Assembly: GCF_036227485.1 (NCBI RefSeq)
Contig: NZ_CP109479.1
Coordinates: 5,766,001 to 5,830,000, forward strand
Direction: 5' to 3'
DNA length: 64,000 nucleotides
Source of the DNA: Streptomyces sp. NBC_01451
GTDB lineage: Bacteria; Actinomycetota; Actinomycetes; Streptomycetales; Streptomycetaceae
The notes beneath the pieces were generated by a model that saw only the letters and a program-made list of their open reading frames with translations, was not told where the DNA came from and did no database searches. A program made the translations under genes and the position numbers. This document shows positions 26,380 through 34,595 of the stretch, piece after piece. How positions within the stretch are numbered: the first letter of the stretch is position 1; each line of letters starts with the position of its first letter.

Positions 26380-26802
26380 GTGAACTCACGAATCTCCACC
26401 CACGCCGACGAACTGACCCAGCGCCTCAGCTGCACCCCGCGCGGCGCCCGCCTGGCCAGACGACTCACAGCCCAGCAACTCGCCGACTGGGGATACCCGC
26501 ACGACAGCGACGTGAACGACGCCGCACAGCAGGTCGTCGGGGAGCTGGCCGCGAACGCCGTAACGCACGGCCGCGTACCGGGACGCGACTTCGAACTCCG
26601 CCTCCTGCTGCTCGCGCCGGACACCCTGCGTATCGAGGTGAGCGACGCACGGGGCGACCGGCGACTGCGCATGGTGCCCCGATGGGAGATCGACGAGACC
26701 GGCCGGGGCCTGATCATCGTGTCGGTCCTCGCCCGTACGTGGGGCGTGGCGGAGCGGGACGTCGGCAAGACGGTGTGGGTGGAGTTGCCGCTCAAGTCAT
26801 GA
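26380..26802 (+). CDS. RsbW-like ATP-binding protein (HATPase_c)
   Basis: 140 residues from GTG. The GHKL ATPase N-box is VVGELAANAVTHG at about residues 53-65. The G1 region is VSDARGDRR, and the G2-like ETGRGLIIVSVLARTWGV follows. It is a stand-alone regulatory ATPase of the anti-sigma-kinase type, common beside DUF5753/DUF397 pairs. Divergent orientation and a 133-bp gap suggest shared regulation. Its last six bases overlap the end of the convergent YciI-like gene. Confidence 0.88.
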   Translation: MNSRISTHADELTQRLSCTPRGARLARRLTAQQLADWGYPHDSDVNDAAQQVVGELAANAVTHGRVPGRDFELRLLLLAPDTLRIEVSDARGDRRLRMVPRWEIDETGRGLIIVSVLARTWGVAERDVGKTVWVELPLKS

Positions 26803-27360
26803 CGGCCGCCCGCCGAACTGCCAGTTGTGCACCTCGATGGCGGCGTACCGCTCCGGGGTCGTCAGGACGGTACGGGCCGTCGCCGGGTCCGGCGCCCGGA
26901 GGAGCGCCGCCGTGCCCAGCCACGTGGTGCCGTCGTCCGACAGCAGAGGGCCGTAGGCGATCAGGTCGTCGTCCCGGTCGGGCGGCAGGGCGAGGTCGGC
27001 CGCCTGGCTGGAGTCGCGGCCGAGGCCGAGGACCAGGTACCGGTTGCCCGCGGTCGGGCCGCCGGGGAAGTCCCACATCGTGCGGCCCAGGGTGTTGCGC
27101 CAGCGGCGCAGCAGTACGTCCCGGTAGACGCCGGCCTGGTAGCCGGGTTCGTCGAAGGCGAATGCGCGGGCGGCTCCCGGGTCGGGCAGGTCGAGGATGT
27201 GCACGCTGCCGGTGCAGGTGTCGCGGTCGTCGGTGAGGGTCGGGCCGCGGGCGATCATCTCCTTGGCGTACCGGTCCATGTACGACCAGTGGTCTTCGAG
27301 CAGTTCGTCGCGCAGGGCCATGGAACCGGGACGGTCGCGGTGGTAGCAGAGGAACTCCAT
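26797..27360 (-). CDS. YciI-like (YCII-domain) protein, two tandem domains
   Basis: 187 residues. The first half (MEFLCYHRDRPGSMALRDELLEDH... YMDRYAKEMIARGPTL) is a YCII fold with the usual ARGP segment. The second half (YLVLGLGRD...DLIAYGPLLSDDG) looks like a second, diverged copy with YGP. YCII proteins share the ferredoxin-like fold of muconolactone isomerases, and few have a known activity. The ribosome site GGAGAG just upstream can pair with CTCTCC beside the start codon, which may lower translation. Confidence 0.75.
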   Translation of the reverse strand: MEFLCYHRDRPGSMALRDELLEDHWSYMDRYAKEMIARGPTLTDDRDTCTGSVHILDLPDPGAARAFAFDEPGYQAGVYRDVLLRRWRNTLGRTMWDFPGGPTAGNRYLVLGLGRDSSQAADLALPPDRDDDLIAYGPLLSDDGTTWLGTAALLRAPDPATARTVLTTPERYAAIEVHNWQFGGRPS

Positions 27361-27462
27361 GCGGAGAGGATCTCTCCAGGGGGAGGCCCGGTCGAGCGGG
27401 TTTCACCGTCGGTCACGCATGGGCCTTGACTTCGCAAGACCCAAGTACGACATTCCCGCCCC

Positions 27463-29325
27463 ATGAACCCAGAAGCGGACCCCGCAAGACGTACCGACCG
27501 AAGCGACCTAAGCGAACGTACCGGCCGTACCGGCCGAAGTGACCGTACCGAACCTTCCGGACGTGCCGAACTTCCTTCCAGGCGAGGCGTGTTGGCCGGC
27601 GCCGCAGGGGCGGGTGTTGCGGTCGGGGTGGGTGTCGCGGTGGGGCAGGGGACGGCGCATGCCGCGGCCCCGCCCCTCCTCGGGACGTACGACGTCGTGG
27701 TCGTCGGAGCGGGCGCCGCCGGGATGACCGCCGCGCTGACGGCCGCGAAGCAGGGGCTGTCCTGTGTCGTTGTCGAGAAGGCGCCCACTTTTGGTGGGTC
27801 GGCGGCTCGCTCCGGCGCCGGGATCTGGATACCGAACAACTCCGTGATCCTCGCCGCCGGGGTGCCGGACACCCCGGCCAAGGCCGCCACCTACCTCGCG
27901 GCGGTCGTCGGACCGGACGTCCCCGCCGCCCGCCGGCAGGCCTTCCTCACGCACGGACCCGCCATGCTCTCCTTCGTCATGGCGAACAGCCCCCTCCGCT
28001 TCCGCTGGATGGAGGGATACAGCGACTACTACCCGGAGTTGCCCGGCGGGCTCCCGGGCGGCCGTTCCATAGAGCCCGATCAGCTCGACGGGAACATCCT
28101 GGGTGCCGAACTCGCCAACCTCAACCCGCCCTACCTCGCGGTCCCTTCGGGCATGGTCGTCTTCAGCGCCGACTACAAGTGGCTGGCCCTCGCCGCCGTG
28201 AACGCCAAGGGCACCGCCGTCGCCGTCGAGTGTCTGGCGCGCGGCACGAAGGCCGCCCTCCAGGGACAGACCCCGCTCACCATGGGCCAGGCACTCGCGG
28301 GCGGACTGCGCGCGGGCCTGGCGTCGGCGGGAGTGCCGGTCTGGCTCAACACCCCCCTCACCGACCTCTACTCGGAGTCCGGGGCGGTCACGGGCGCCGT
28401 CGTCACCCGCAACGGCACGGCCGGTCTGCTGCGCGCCCGGCGCGGCGTGATCGTCGGCTCGGGCGGCTTCGAGCACAACGCGGCGATGCGCGCCCAGTAC
28501 CAGCAGCAGCCCATCGGCACGGAGTGGACGGTCGGCGCGAAGGAGAACACGGGGGACGGGATCCGGGCCGGTGAGCGCGCCGGCGGTGCCCTCGCCCTGA
28601 TGGACGACGCCTGGTGGGGCCCGGCGATCCCGCTCCCCGACGAGCCGTACTTCTGTCTCGCCGAACGCACCCTTCCCGGCGGCCTGTTGGTCAACGCGGC
28701 GGGCTCCCGCTTCGTCAACGAGGCCGGTCCCTACAGCGACGTCGTCCACACCATGTACGAGCGGAACGCCACCGACCCCGACATCCCGGCCTGGCTGATC
28801 GTCGACCAGAACTACCGCAACCGCTACCTCTTCAAGGACATCACGCCGACCTTCGTACTCCCGGCCGACTGGTACAGCTCCGGTGCCGCGTACAAGGCCT
28901 GGACGGTCGACGCGCTGGCGACCGCGATAGGCGTCCCGCCCGCGGCCCTCCGCACCACCGTCAGCCGCTTCAACTCCCTTGCCCTGAACGGAGACGACAC
29001 CGACTTCGGGCGCGGCGACAGCGCGTACGACCACTACTACACCGACCCGGCCGTCCTCCCGAACTCCTGCCTGGCCCCTTTGTGGCTGCCCCCGTACTAC
29101 GCCTTCCGGATCGTCCCCGGCGACCTCGGAACCAAGGGCGGCCTGCGCACCGACGCCCGGGCGCGGGTACTGCGGGCCGACGGCACGGCCATCCCCGGCC
29201 TGTACGCCGCCGGAAACGCCAGCGCCGCCGTCATGGGCCACAGCTACGCGGGCGCGGGCTCGACGATCGGCCCGGCGATGACGTTCGGGTACGTGGCGGC
29301 ACTGGCGGCGGCGGGGGTGCTCTGA
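27463..29325 (+). CDS. Tat-exported FAD-binding protein, KstD/fumarate-reductase flavoprotein family
   Basis: 620 residues. A polar Arg/Thr/Asp-rich start is followed by a twin-arginine signal (SRRGVLAG, then a hydrophobic stretch ending AHAA near residue 67). The FAD Rossmann motif VVVGAGAAGMTAAL and VVEKAPTFGGSAARSGAGIW follow at about 80-125. The C-terminal end has GNASAAVMGHSYAGAGSTIGPAM, as in 3-ketosteroid 1-dehydrogenases. It probably oxidises or reduces a steroid-like or other hydrophobic substrate outside the membrane. It has no partner genes, so the substrate is open. Confidence 0.85.
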   Translation: MNPEADPARRTDRSDLSERTGRTGRSDRTEPSGRAELPSRRGVLAGAAGAGVAVGVGVAVGQGTAHAAAPPLLGTYDVVVVGAGAAGMTAALTAAKQGLSCVVVEKAPTFGGSAARSGAGIWIPNNSVILAAGVPDTPAKAATYLAAVVGPDVPAARRQAFLTHGPAMLSFVMANSPLRFRWMEGYSDYYPELPGGLPGGRSIEPDQLDGNILGAELANLNPPYLAVPSGMVVFSADYKWLALAAVNAKGTAVAVECLARGTKAALQGQTPLTMGQALAGGLRAGLASAGVPVWLNTPLTDLYSESGAVTGAVVTRNGTAGLLRARRGVIVGSGGFEHNAAMRAQYQQQPIGTEWTVGAKENTGDGIRAGERAGGALALMDDAWWGPAIPLPDEPYFCLAERTLPGGLLVNAAGSRFVNEAGPYSDVVHTMYERNATDPDIPAWLIVDQNYRNRYLFKDITPTFVLPADWYSSGAAYKAWTVDALATAIGVPPAALRTTVSRFNSLALNGDDTDFGRGDSAYDHYYTDPAVLPNSCLAPLWLPPYYAFRIVPGDLGTKGGLRTDARARVLRADGTAIPGLYAAGNASAAVMGHSYAGAGSTIGPAMTFGYVAALAAAGVL

Positions 29326-29410
29326 CGGCCGTGGGCCCGTAGCCGGGATAAGCCTGTGCGTTCTGCATGAACATGCCCTAGTGTCGCGTTGATCGCTGGG
29401 GAGGCATCAG

Positions 29411-30205
29411 GTGCGTGTGAGGCACGGGGGGCGGCGCTTCGCCGCAGCAAGAACGACGGTGGTGGTCGCCATGGCCGTCCTGGGCATGGCGCTCGTCGCG
29501 GGATGCGGGCAGCGCTACGGGGATCCGGAGCCGTACGACAGCCTGGCGCAGGTGCCGGAGAAGCTCGCGGTGAGCGGTACGACCATCATGGTCGGCGACC
29601 CGGCCGCCGAGGTGACCGTGCACATGTACGAGGACATGCGCTGCCCGGTCTGCGAGGAGTTCGAGACGACAGGCGGCGGCCAGGAACTCCGGAACGCCGT
29701 GCTGCGGCGCGAGGTGAAGGCCGAGTACACCCTGGCCTCCTTCCTCGACGACAGGCTCGGCGGGAGCGGCTCGAAGAAGGCGGCCAACGCGCTCAGGGCA
29801 GCGCTGGACGCTCACAGGTTCGCCGAGTACCACGAGGTGCTCTACGACAACCAGCCCGAGGAGGAGGTCGACGGCTTCACCGACGCCCGCCTCCTCGAAC
29901 TGGCCGCGCAGGTCGACGGGTTGCGCACCCCCGCGTTCGAGTCGGCGGTGAAGACGATGAAGTACCGCTCCTTCGTCACCGACTCCGAGCACGCCTACGA
30001 GACTGTCGGCACGGAGCCCGGAAAGGGCCCGGGGACGCCCACCGCCGTGATCAACGACGTCCGCGTCCCCGAGGAGATCGGCGGGGTGCTGTACGAGGGG
30101 AAGCTCTTCGGGGAGCTGTTGCAGGCGATCCGTGAGCGCCCCGGAGAGTGGCTGGAGTACAAGGACTACCAGCCGCCTGCGGACCCCGAGGACTACGGAT
30201 ACTGA
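29411..30205 (+). CDS. DsbA-like thioredoxin-fold lipoprotein
   Basis: 264 residues from GTG. The signal peptide ends in the lipobox MALVAGC (Cys at about residue 32). The thioredoxin domain begins near 60 (TIMVGDPAAEVTVHMYEDMRCPVC) with the redox motif CPVC and a cis-Pro segment GTPTAVINDVRVP near 205. It should act outside the membrane as a thiol oxidase or isomerase for exported proteins. It is anchored by lipid and ends with a short acidic tail. Confidence 0.88.
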   Translation: MRVRHGGRRFAAARTTVVVAMAVLGMALVAGCGQRYGDPEPYDSLAQVPEKLAVSGTTIMVGDPAAEVTVHMYEDMRCPVCEEFETTGGGQELRNAVLRREVKAEYTLASFLDDRLGGSGSKKAANALRAALDAHRFAEYHEVLYDNQPEEEVDGFTDARLLELAAQVDGLRTPAFESAVKTMKYRSFVTDSEHAYETVGTEPGKGPGTPTAVINDVRVPEEIGGVLYEGKLFGELLQAIRERPGEWLEYKDYQPPADPEDYGY

Positions 30206-30250
30206 GGACCACGGGTACTGGGCCGGCAGGCCAGCAGCCCCGCGGGCCGG

Positions 30251-30943
30251 TCACGGTTTGCGGGCCATCAGGAACGCATGCGGGGACGACTCCCCGCTGG
30301 CCTCGTCCGCCGCCCGTACCGTCTGTGACGCGAGGGTGAACCCGGCCTCCGTCAGCAGTTCGGCGATCCGCTCGGGCCGGCGCCGCTGGAAGGTCATGGA
30401 CACGGGGCGTCCGAAGGGCCGGTCATGGTGCTTGTCCACGTCTCCCGCCTGGAAGCCGAGCAGCAGATGCCCGCCCGGCGCGAGCACGCGACGGAACTCG
30501 GCGAAGAGCGCGGGCAGCCGGTCGGCCGGGGTGTGGATGGTCGAGTACCAGGACACGACTCCGGCGAGCGACCCGTCGGCGAGGTCCAGCTCCAGCATCG
30601 AGCCCTGCTCGAAGAGCAGCCCCGGATGCTCCCGCCGGGCCACCGCGAGCATCGACGCCGACACGTCCAGCCCGAACACCGACAGCCCGAGCGAGTCGAG
30701 GAACGCGGTGACCCATCCCGGCCCGCACCCGAGGTCGGCGACCCGGCCGCTGCCGCCCCCTGAACCCCGTACGAACTCGGCGTACGCGGCGAGCACCGCC
30801 CGTTCCAGCGGCTGGGCGGCGAGCCCGGAACGGTAGCGGTCGAAGTAGTCCTCGGCGATGGCGTCGTAGAAGACGCGGGTGGCGGCGACGAAGTCGGTGC
30901 CGGTGTCGTCACCCCGGGTGGCGGCTGCTGCTGCGTCAGTCAT
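30251..30943 (-). CDS. Class I SAM-dependent methyltransferase
   Basis: 230 residues from the ATG at 30943. Motif I is VADLGCGPGWVTAFLDSLG at about residues 62-80. Motif II/III is around VFGLDVSASMLAVARRE and VVSWYSTIHTPADRLPALF. It is of the small-molecule methyltransferase type (UbiE-like fold); the substrate cannot be told. It lies downstream of the cold-shock gene on the same strand, but a strong hairpin separates them. Confidence 0.88.
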   Translation of the reverse strand: MTDAAAAATRGDDTGTDFVAATRVFYDAIAEDYFDRYRSGLAAQPLERAVLAAYAEFVRGSGGGSGRVADLGCGPGWVTAFLDSLGLSVFGLDVSASMLAVARREHPGLLFEQGSMLELDLADGSLAGVVSWYSTIHTPADRLPALFAEFRRVLAPGGHLLLGFQAGDVDKHHDRPFGRPVSMTFQRRRPERIAELLTEAGFTLASQTVRAADEASGESSPHAFLMARKP

Positions 30944-31006
30944 GGCGGGGACCCTAGCCGGACCCACTGACAACGCGACGCGTCCGGAGAGGCAGCGGCA
31001 AAAGGC

Positions 31007-31043
31007 AGGAGCTCCGATGCCGTCGAGACGGCTCGGAGCTCCT
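31007..31043 (-). terminator. Strong hairpin terminator after the cold-shock gene
   Basis: AGGAGCTCCGA pairs perfectly with TCGGAGCTCCT. Inside it GCCGT pairs with ACGGC around a CGAG loop, giving a stem of about 16 bp with one bulged base. On the minus strand the hairpin is followed within about ten bases by CCTTTT. It lies 55 bases past the cold-shock stop, so it should end that transcript before the methyltransferase gene. Confidence 0.8.
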
Positions 31044-31097
31044 TGGGGTGCTGCACACGTTCCGGATCAGAGCATTCGGCTCAGCTGAGCCGAAGAC

Positions 31098-31301
31098 TTA
31101 GATCGGGCTGACGTTCTCCGCCTGAGGGCCCTTCGGACCCTGCGTGACGTCGAAGGAAACCGCCTGGTTCTCTTCGAGAGAGCGGAAGCCGCTCGCGTTG
31201 ATCGCGGAGTAGTGGACGAAGACGTCCGGGCCGCCGCCTTCCTGGGCAATGAAACCAAAGCCCTTTTCGGCGTTGAACCACTTCACGGTTCCGGTAGCCA
31301 T
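31098..31301 (-). CDS. Cold-shock protein, CspA family
   Basis: 67 residues, the canonical length. RNP1 is KGFGFI at residues 15-20 and RNP2 is DVFVHY at 26-31. A single OB-fold that binds single-stranded RNA and DNA. The ATG at 31301 has GGAGGG a few bases upstream. A leader of roughly 150 bases precedes it if the promoter at 31461-31488 is correct, similar to the long regulatory leaders of cold-shock mRNAs. Confidence 0.97.
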   Translation of the reverse strand: MATGTVKWFNAEKGFGFIAQEGGGPDVFVHYSAINASGFRSLEENQAVSFDVTQGPKGPQAENVSPI

Positions 31302-31460
31302 AAGCCCTCCCTGGGCCCAAAGGGTTGCCCTGCTCCAGAACCTGCAAGGTGTAAACAAAAACTTGTAAACAACTGCATTCATCTGAATACGACGAGAGCC
31401 CGCGGTCAGATGCTCCGCAGGCTCTGTACTGCAAGGGAAACCAAACTGCAACTTGCGGCG

Positions 31461-31488
31461 AGCCTAGCATGTGGGCACCCGAATGCAA
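31461..31488 (-). promoter_or_regulatory. Promoter-like pair TTGCAT-N16-TAGGCT for the cold-shock gene
   Basis: On the minus strand TTGCAT (31488-31483) and TAGGCT (31466-31461) are 16 bases apart, a good housekeeping-sigma match. It would start a transcript near 31454 and give a leader of about 150 bases. Within the leader GTTTACA-like segments repeat. No gene lies in 31302-31589. Confidence 0.55.
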
Positions 31489-31577
31489 TAGAGGTCAAGA
31501 TCACGTCACTCGGACGTTTGAGAGGTGGCTCACGGCCTTGACAACCCCCGGGAGGCCGCGCCGTACCGAACGCCCGT

Positions 31578-32438
<861 letters not shown>

Positions 32439-32531
32439 GCTGCTCGTCGCGGACGTGACCGGCGCGCGTATCCGGGCGCCCGGGGGCGTCCGGGGCGCGT
32501 GCGAGGCGGGTACGGGGAAGAGGTGGGGGTC

Positions 32532-34280
32532 ATGCAGCCGCTGGACGTCGGGGAGGCGGCCGTCGTGGGGCCCTACCGGTTGCTCGGGCGGCTCGGCTCG
32601 GGCGGGATGGGCCGGGTCTACCTGGGGCGCAGCGCCGGCGGCCGTACCGTCGCGGTCAAGATCGTGCACCCCCACTTCGCGCTCGACGAGGAGTTCCGGG
32701 CCCGGTTCCGGCGCGAGGTCGAGGCCGCCCGGCGGGTCGGCGGCGCCTGGACGGCCCCCGTCCTGGACGCGGACCCGGACGCCCCGGTGCCATGGGTGGC
32801 GACGGCGTACGCGGCAGGTCCCTCCCTGACGGCGGCGATCACCGACGACGGTCCGCTGCCCCTGGATTCCGTACGGGCACTGGGCGCCGGCCTCGCCGAG
32901 GCGCTGACCGCCGTACACGCCCTGAGCCTCGTCCACCGGGACGTGAAGCCCTCGAACGTCCTCCTCACCCTCGACGGCCCCCTCCTCATCGACTTCGGCA
33001 TCGCCCGGGCCACGGACGGCACCGCGTCCCTGACGTCGACCGGCGTCTCGGTCGGCTCGCCCGGCTACATGTCACCGGAACAGATCCTCGGCAGGCCGAT
33101 CACGGGAGCGGCGGACGTCTTCTCCCTGGGCGCGGTACTGGCGTACGCGGCGACCGGCCGATCCCCGTTCCCCGGTGACTCCTCGGCGGCCCTGCTCTAC
33201 AAGGTCGTCCACGAGGAGCCCCGACTCGACGGGCTCGGCGGGGAGTTGCGGGAGGTGGTCGAGGGGTGCCTGGTGAAGGACCCGGCAGCGCGACCGGCTC
33301 CCGCCGAGGTGGCCCGGCGGCTCGCTCCGGACGGGGCGGCGCGGCTGGTGGCGGCCGGATGGCTGCCGGGGGCGGTGGTGGAGCGGGTCAGCCGGAGCGC
33401 GGTGGCGTTGCTGAACCTGGAGGCCGAGGTCGCGGGGGCGGAGGCTCGGGAGGGTGCGCTGTCGGGGCCGGCGGGGTTCGGCACGCCCGGGGTGGGGGAG
33501 TTCGGGCCGCCGCCCGTGATGCCCGGTCCGGGGCTGCCCGCACTGCCGGGACCTCGGGACGCGGAACAGAACCCGGAGCAGGAACAGCGACAGCAACCGG
33601 AGGAAGAACCGGAGCAGGAGCCGGCCGATCGGACGCCCGGCAAGGTCTCGGTGAGCGTGGCGGCGACCTCGGCACCCGTCGCCGGTGGACGCGGACGGAA
33701 GCTGAGCTGCACGGTGGCCCTCGCGGTGGCGGGCGCGATGGCCGCGGTGACGGTGGGCTCCGCGTACGTGTTCGACCTGCTGCCGGGCGGGGGCGCGGAC
33801 CAGGGGAGCCACGAGGCGAGCGGCGACTCCGACGCGGCCACGTCCCAGGTGCCGAGCGAGGACTCCGGCCAGCAGGCGGAGAGCCCGGCGCCGAGCACCT
33901 CGACGGGGGCCGTGGTCACCGGGCCTACGACGATCCCCGCGTCCTACGTCGGCACCTGGGAGGGGCCGGCCGTCGCCCTCGACGGCACGCTGCCGATGGG
34001 GACGTTCCGGGTGACGGTCCAAGAGGCCGCCGTGGGCGAGAAGTTGGGCACCTTCCGGCAGACCGACCAGATCGGCGGCATCTGCGACGACGATCTGTTC
34101 CTGAAGGAGGTCACGAAGACCCGGCTCGTCGTCACGTCGATCGCCGACAAGTCGAACAGGAACGTGTGCACCACGGGGTCGCACCAGGTGCTGCTCACTC
34201 CGGTCGGCGACGACCTGAAGTACGAGACGGACAACCCGGAGGCGGGAGACCCGGTGGCCCGGATGTCGCGGGTGGGGTAG
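32532..34280 (+). CDS. Transmembrane Ser/Thr protein kinase (Hanks type)
   Basis: 582 residues from the ATG at 32532, after a GGGGAAGAGG-type ribosome site. The kinase domain is at about 13-270: glycine loop LGSGGMGRVYLG, invariant Lys in VAVKIVHPH, catalytic loop HRDVKPSN near 135, DFGIA near 155 and GYMSPEQ. A Pro/Gln/Glu-rich linker leads to one membrane helix (about 388-412). The external domain of about 170 residues has TWEGPAVALDG and three Cys, with no PASTA repeats. It converges on the EssC/EccC-like gene, whose FHA-like domain could read its phosphorylation; that link is inference. Confidence 0.92.
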   Translation: MQPLDVGEAAVVGPYRLLGRLGSGGMGRVYLGRSAGGRTVAVKIVHPHFALDEEFRARFRREVEAARRVGGAWTAPVLDADPDAPVPWVATAYAAGPSLTAAITDDGPLPLDSVRALGAGLAEALTAVHALSLVHRDVKPSNVLLTLDGPLLIDFGIARATDGTASLTSTGVSVGSPGYMSPEQILGRPITGAADVFSLGAVLAYAATGRSPFPGDSSAALLYKVVHEEPRLDGLGGELREVVEGCLVKDPAARPAPAEVARRLAPDGAARLVAAGWLPGAVVERVSRSAVALLNLEAEVAGAEAREGALSGPAGFGTPGVGEFGPPPVMPGPGLPALPGPRDAEQNPEQEQRQQPEEEPEQEPADRTPGKVSVSVAATSAPVAGGRGRKLSCTVALAVAGAMAAVTVGSAYVFDLLPGGGADQGSHEASGDSDAATSQVPSEDSGQQAESPAPSTSTGAVVTGPTTIPASYVGTWEGPAVALDGTLPMGTFRVTVQEAAVGEKLGTFRQTDQIGGICDDDLFLKEVTKTRLVVTSIADKSNRNVCTTGSHQVLLTPVGDDLKYETDNPEAGDPVARMSRVG

Positions 34281-34440
34281 GGGAGTTGGGCGATCCTTCC
34301 CACCCACGCGCCCGTTTCCGGTCCGTTCGCGGGGCGCCCTCGAACCACACCGCCGGCCCGGCGTCCGACAGGCGAGACGGATGCGGCCCGGGCGGCGTTT
34401 CCCCCTCACCCGTCACCGCTGTAACTTCAGCCCAGGCCCA

Positions 34441-34533
34441 CTCAGCCCGTCCGGCGTTTGAGGACGAGGCCCCTTCAGGGCCGACAGCGGGGGTCTGGGG
34501 GCGCAGCCCCCAGGAACGGGACGGGACGGGACG
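34441..34533. repeat. Streptomyces-type intergenic element with GGGAC tandem copies
   Basis: The stretch starting CTCAGCCCGTCCGGCGTTTG, followed by AGGACGAG, is a sequence I recall as widely repeated between Streptomyces genes. It continues into the terminator hairpin and ends in three to four GGGAC copies (34518-34533). It lies in the 315-bp convergent gap between the kinase and the secretion ATPase, which holds no gene. Confidence 0.6.
34495..34513. terminator. Hairpin terminator between kinase and secretion ATPase
   Basis: CTGGGGGC and GCCCCCAG form a perfect 8-bp stem around GCA. It sits between two convergent genes, so it probably ends both transcripts. Confidence 0.75.
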
Positions 34534-34595
34534 GGTAGGGGCGGCGGGGGCGAAACCAACCCGCCGCGCCCGGCTCCAGCCCACCCGGCCCCGAC

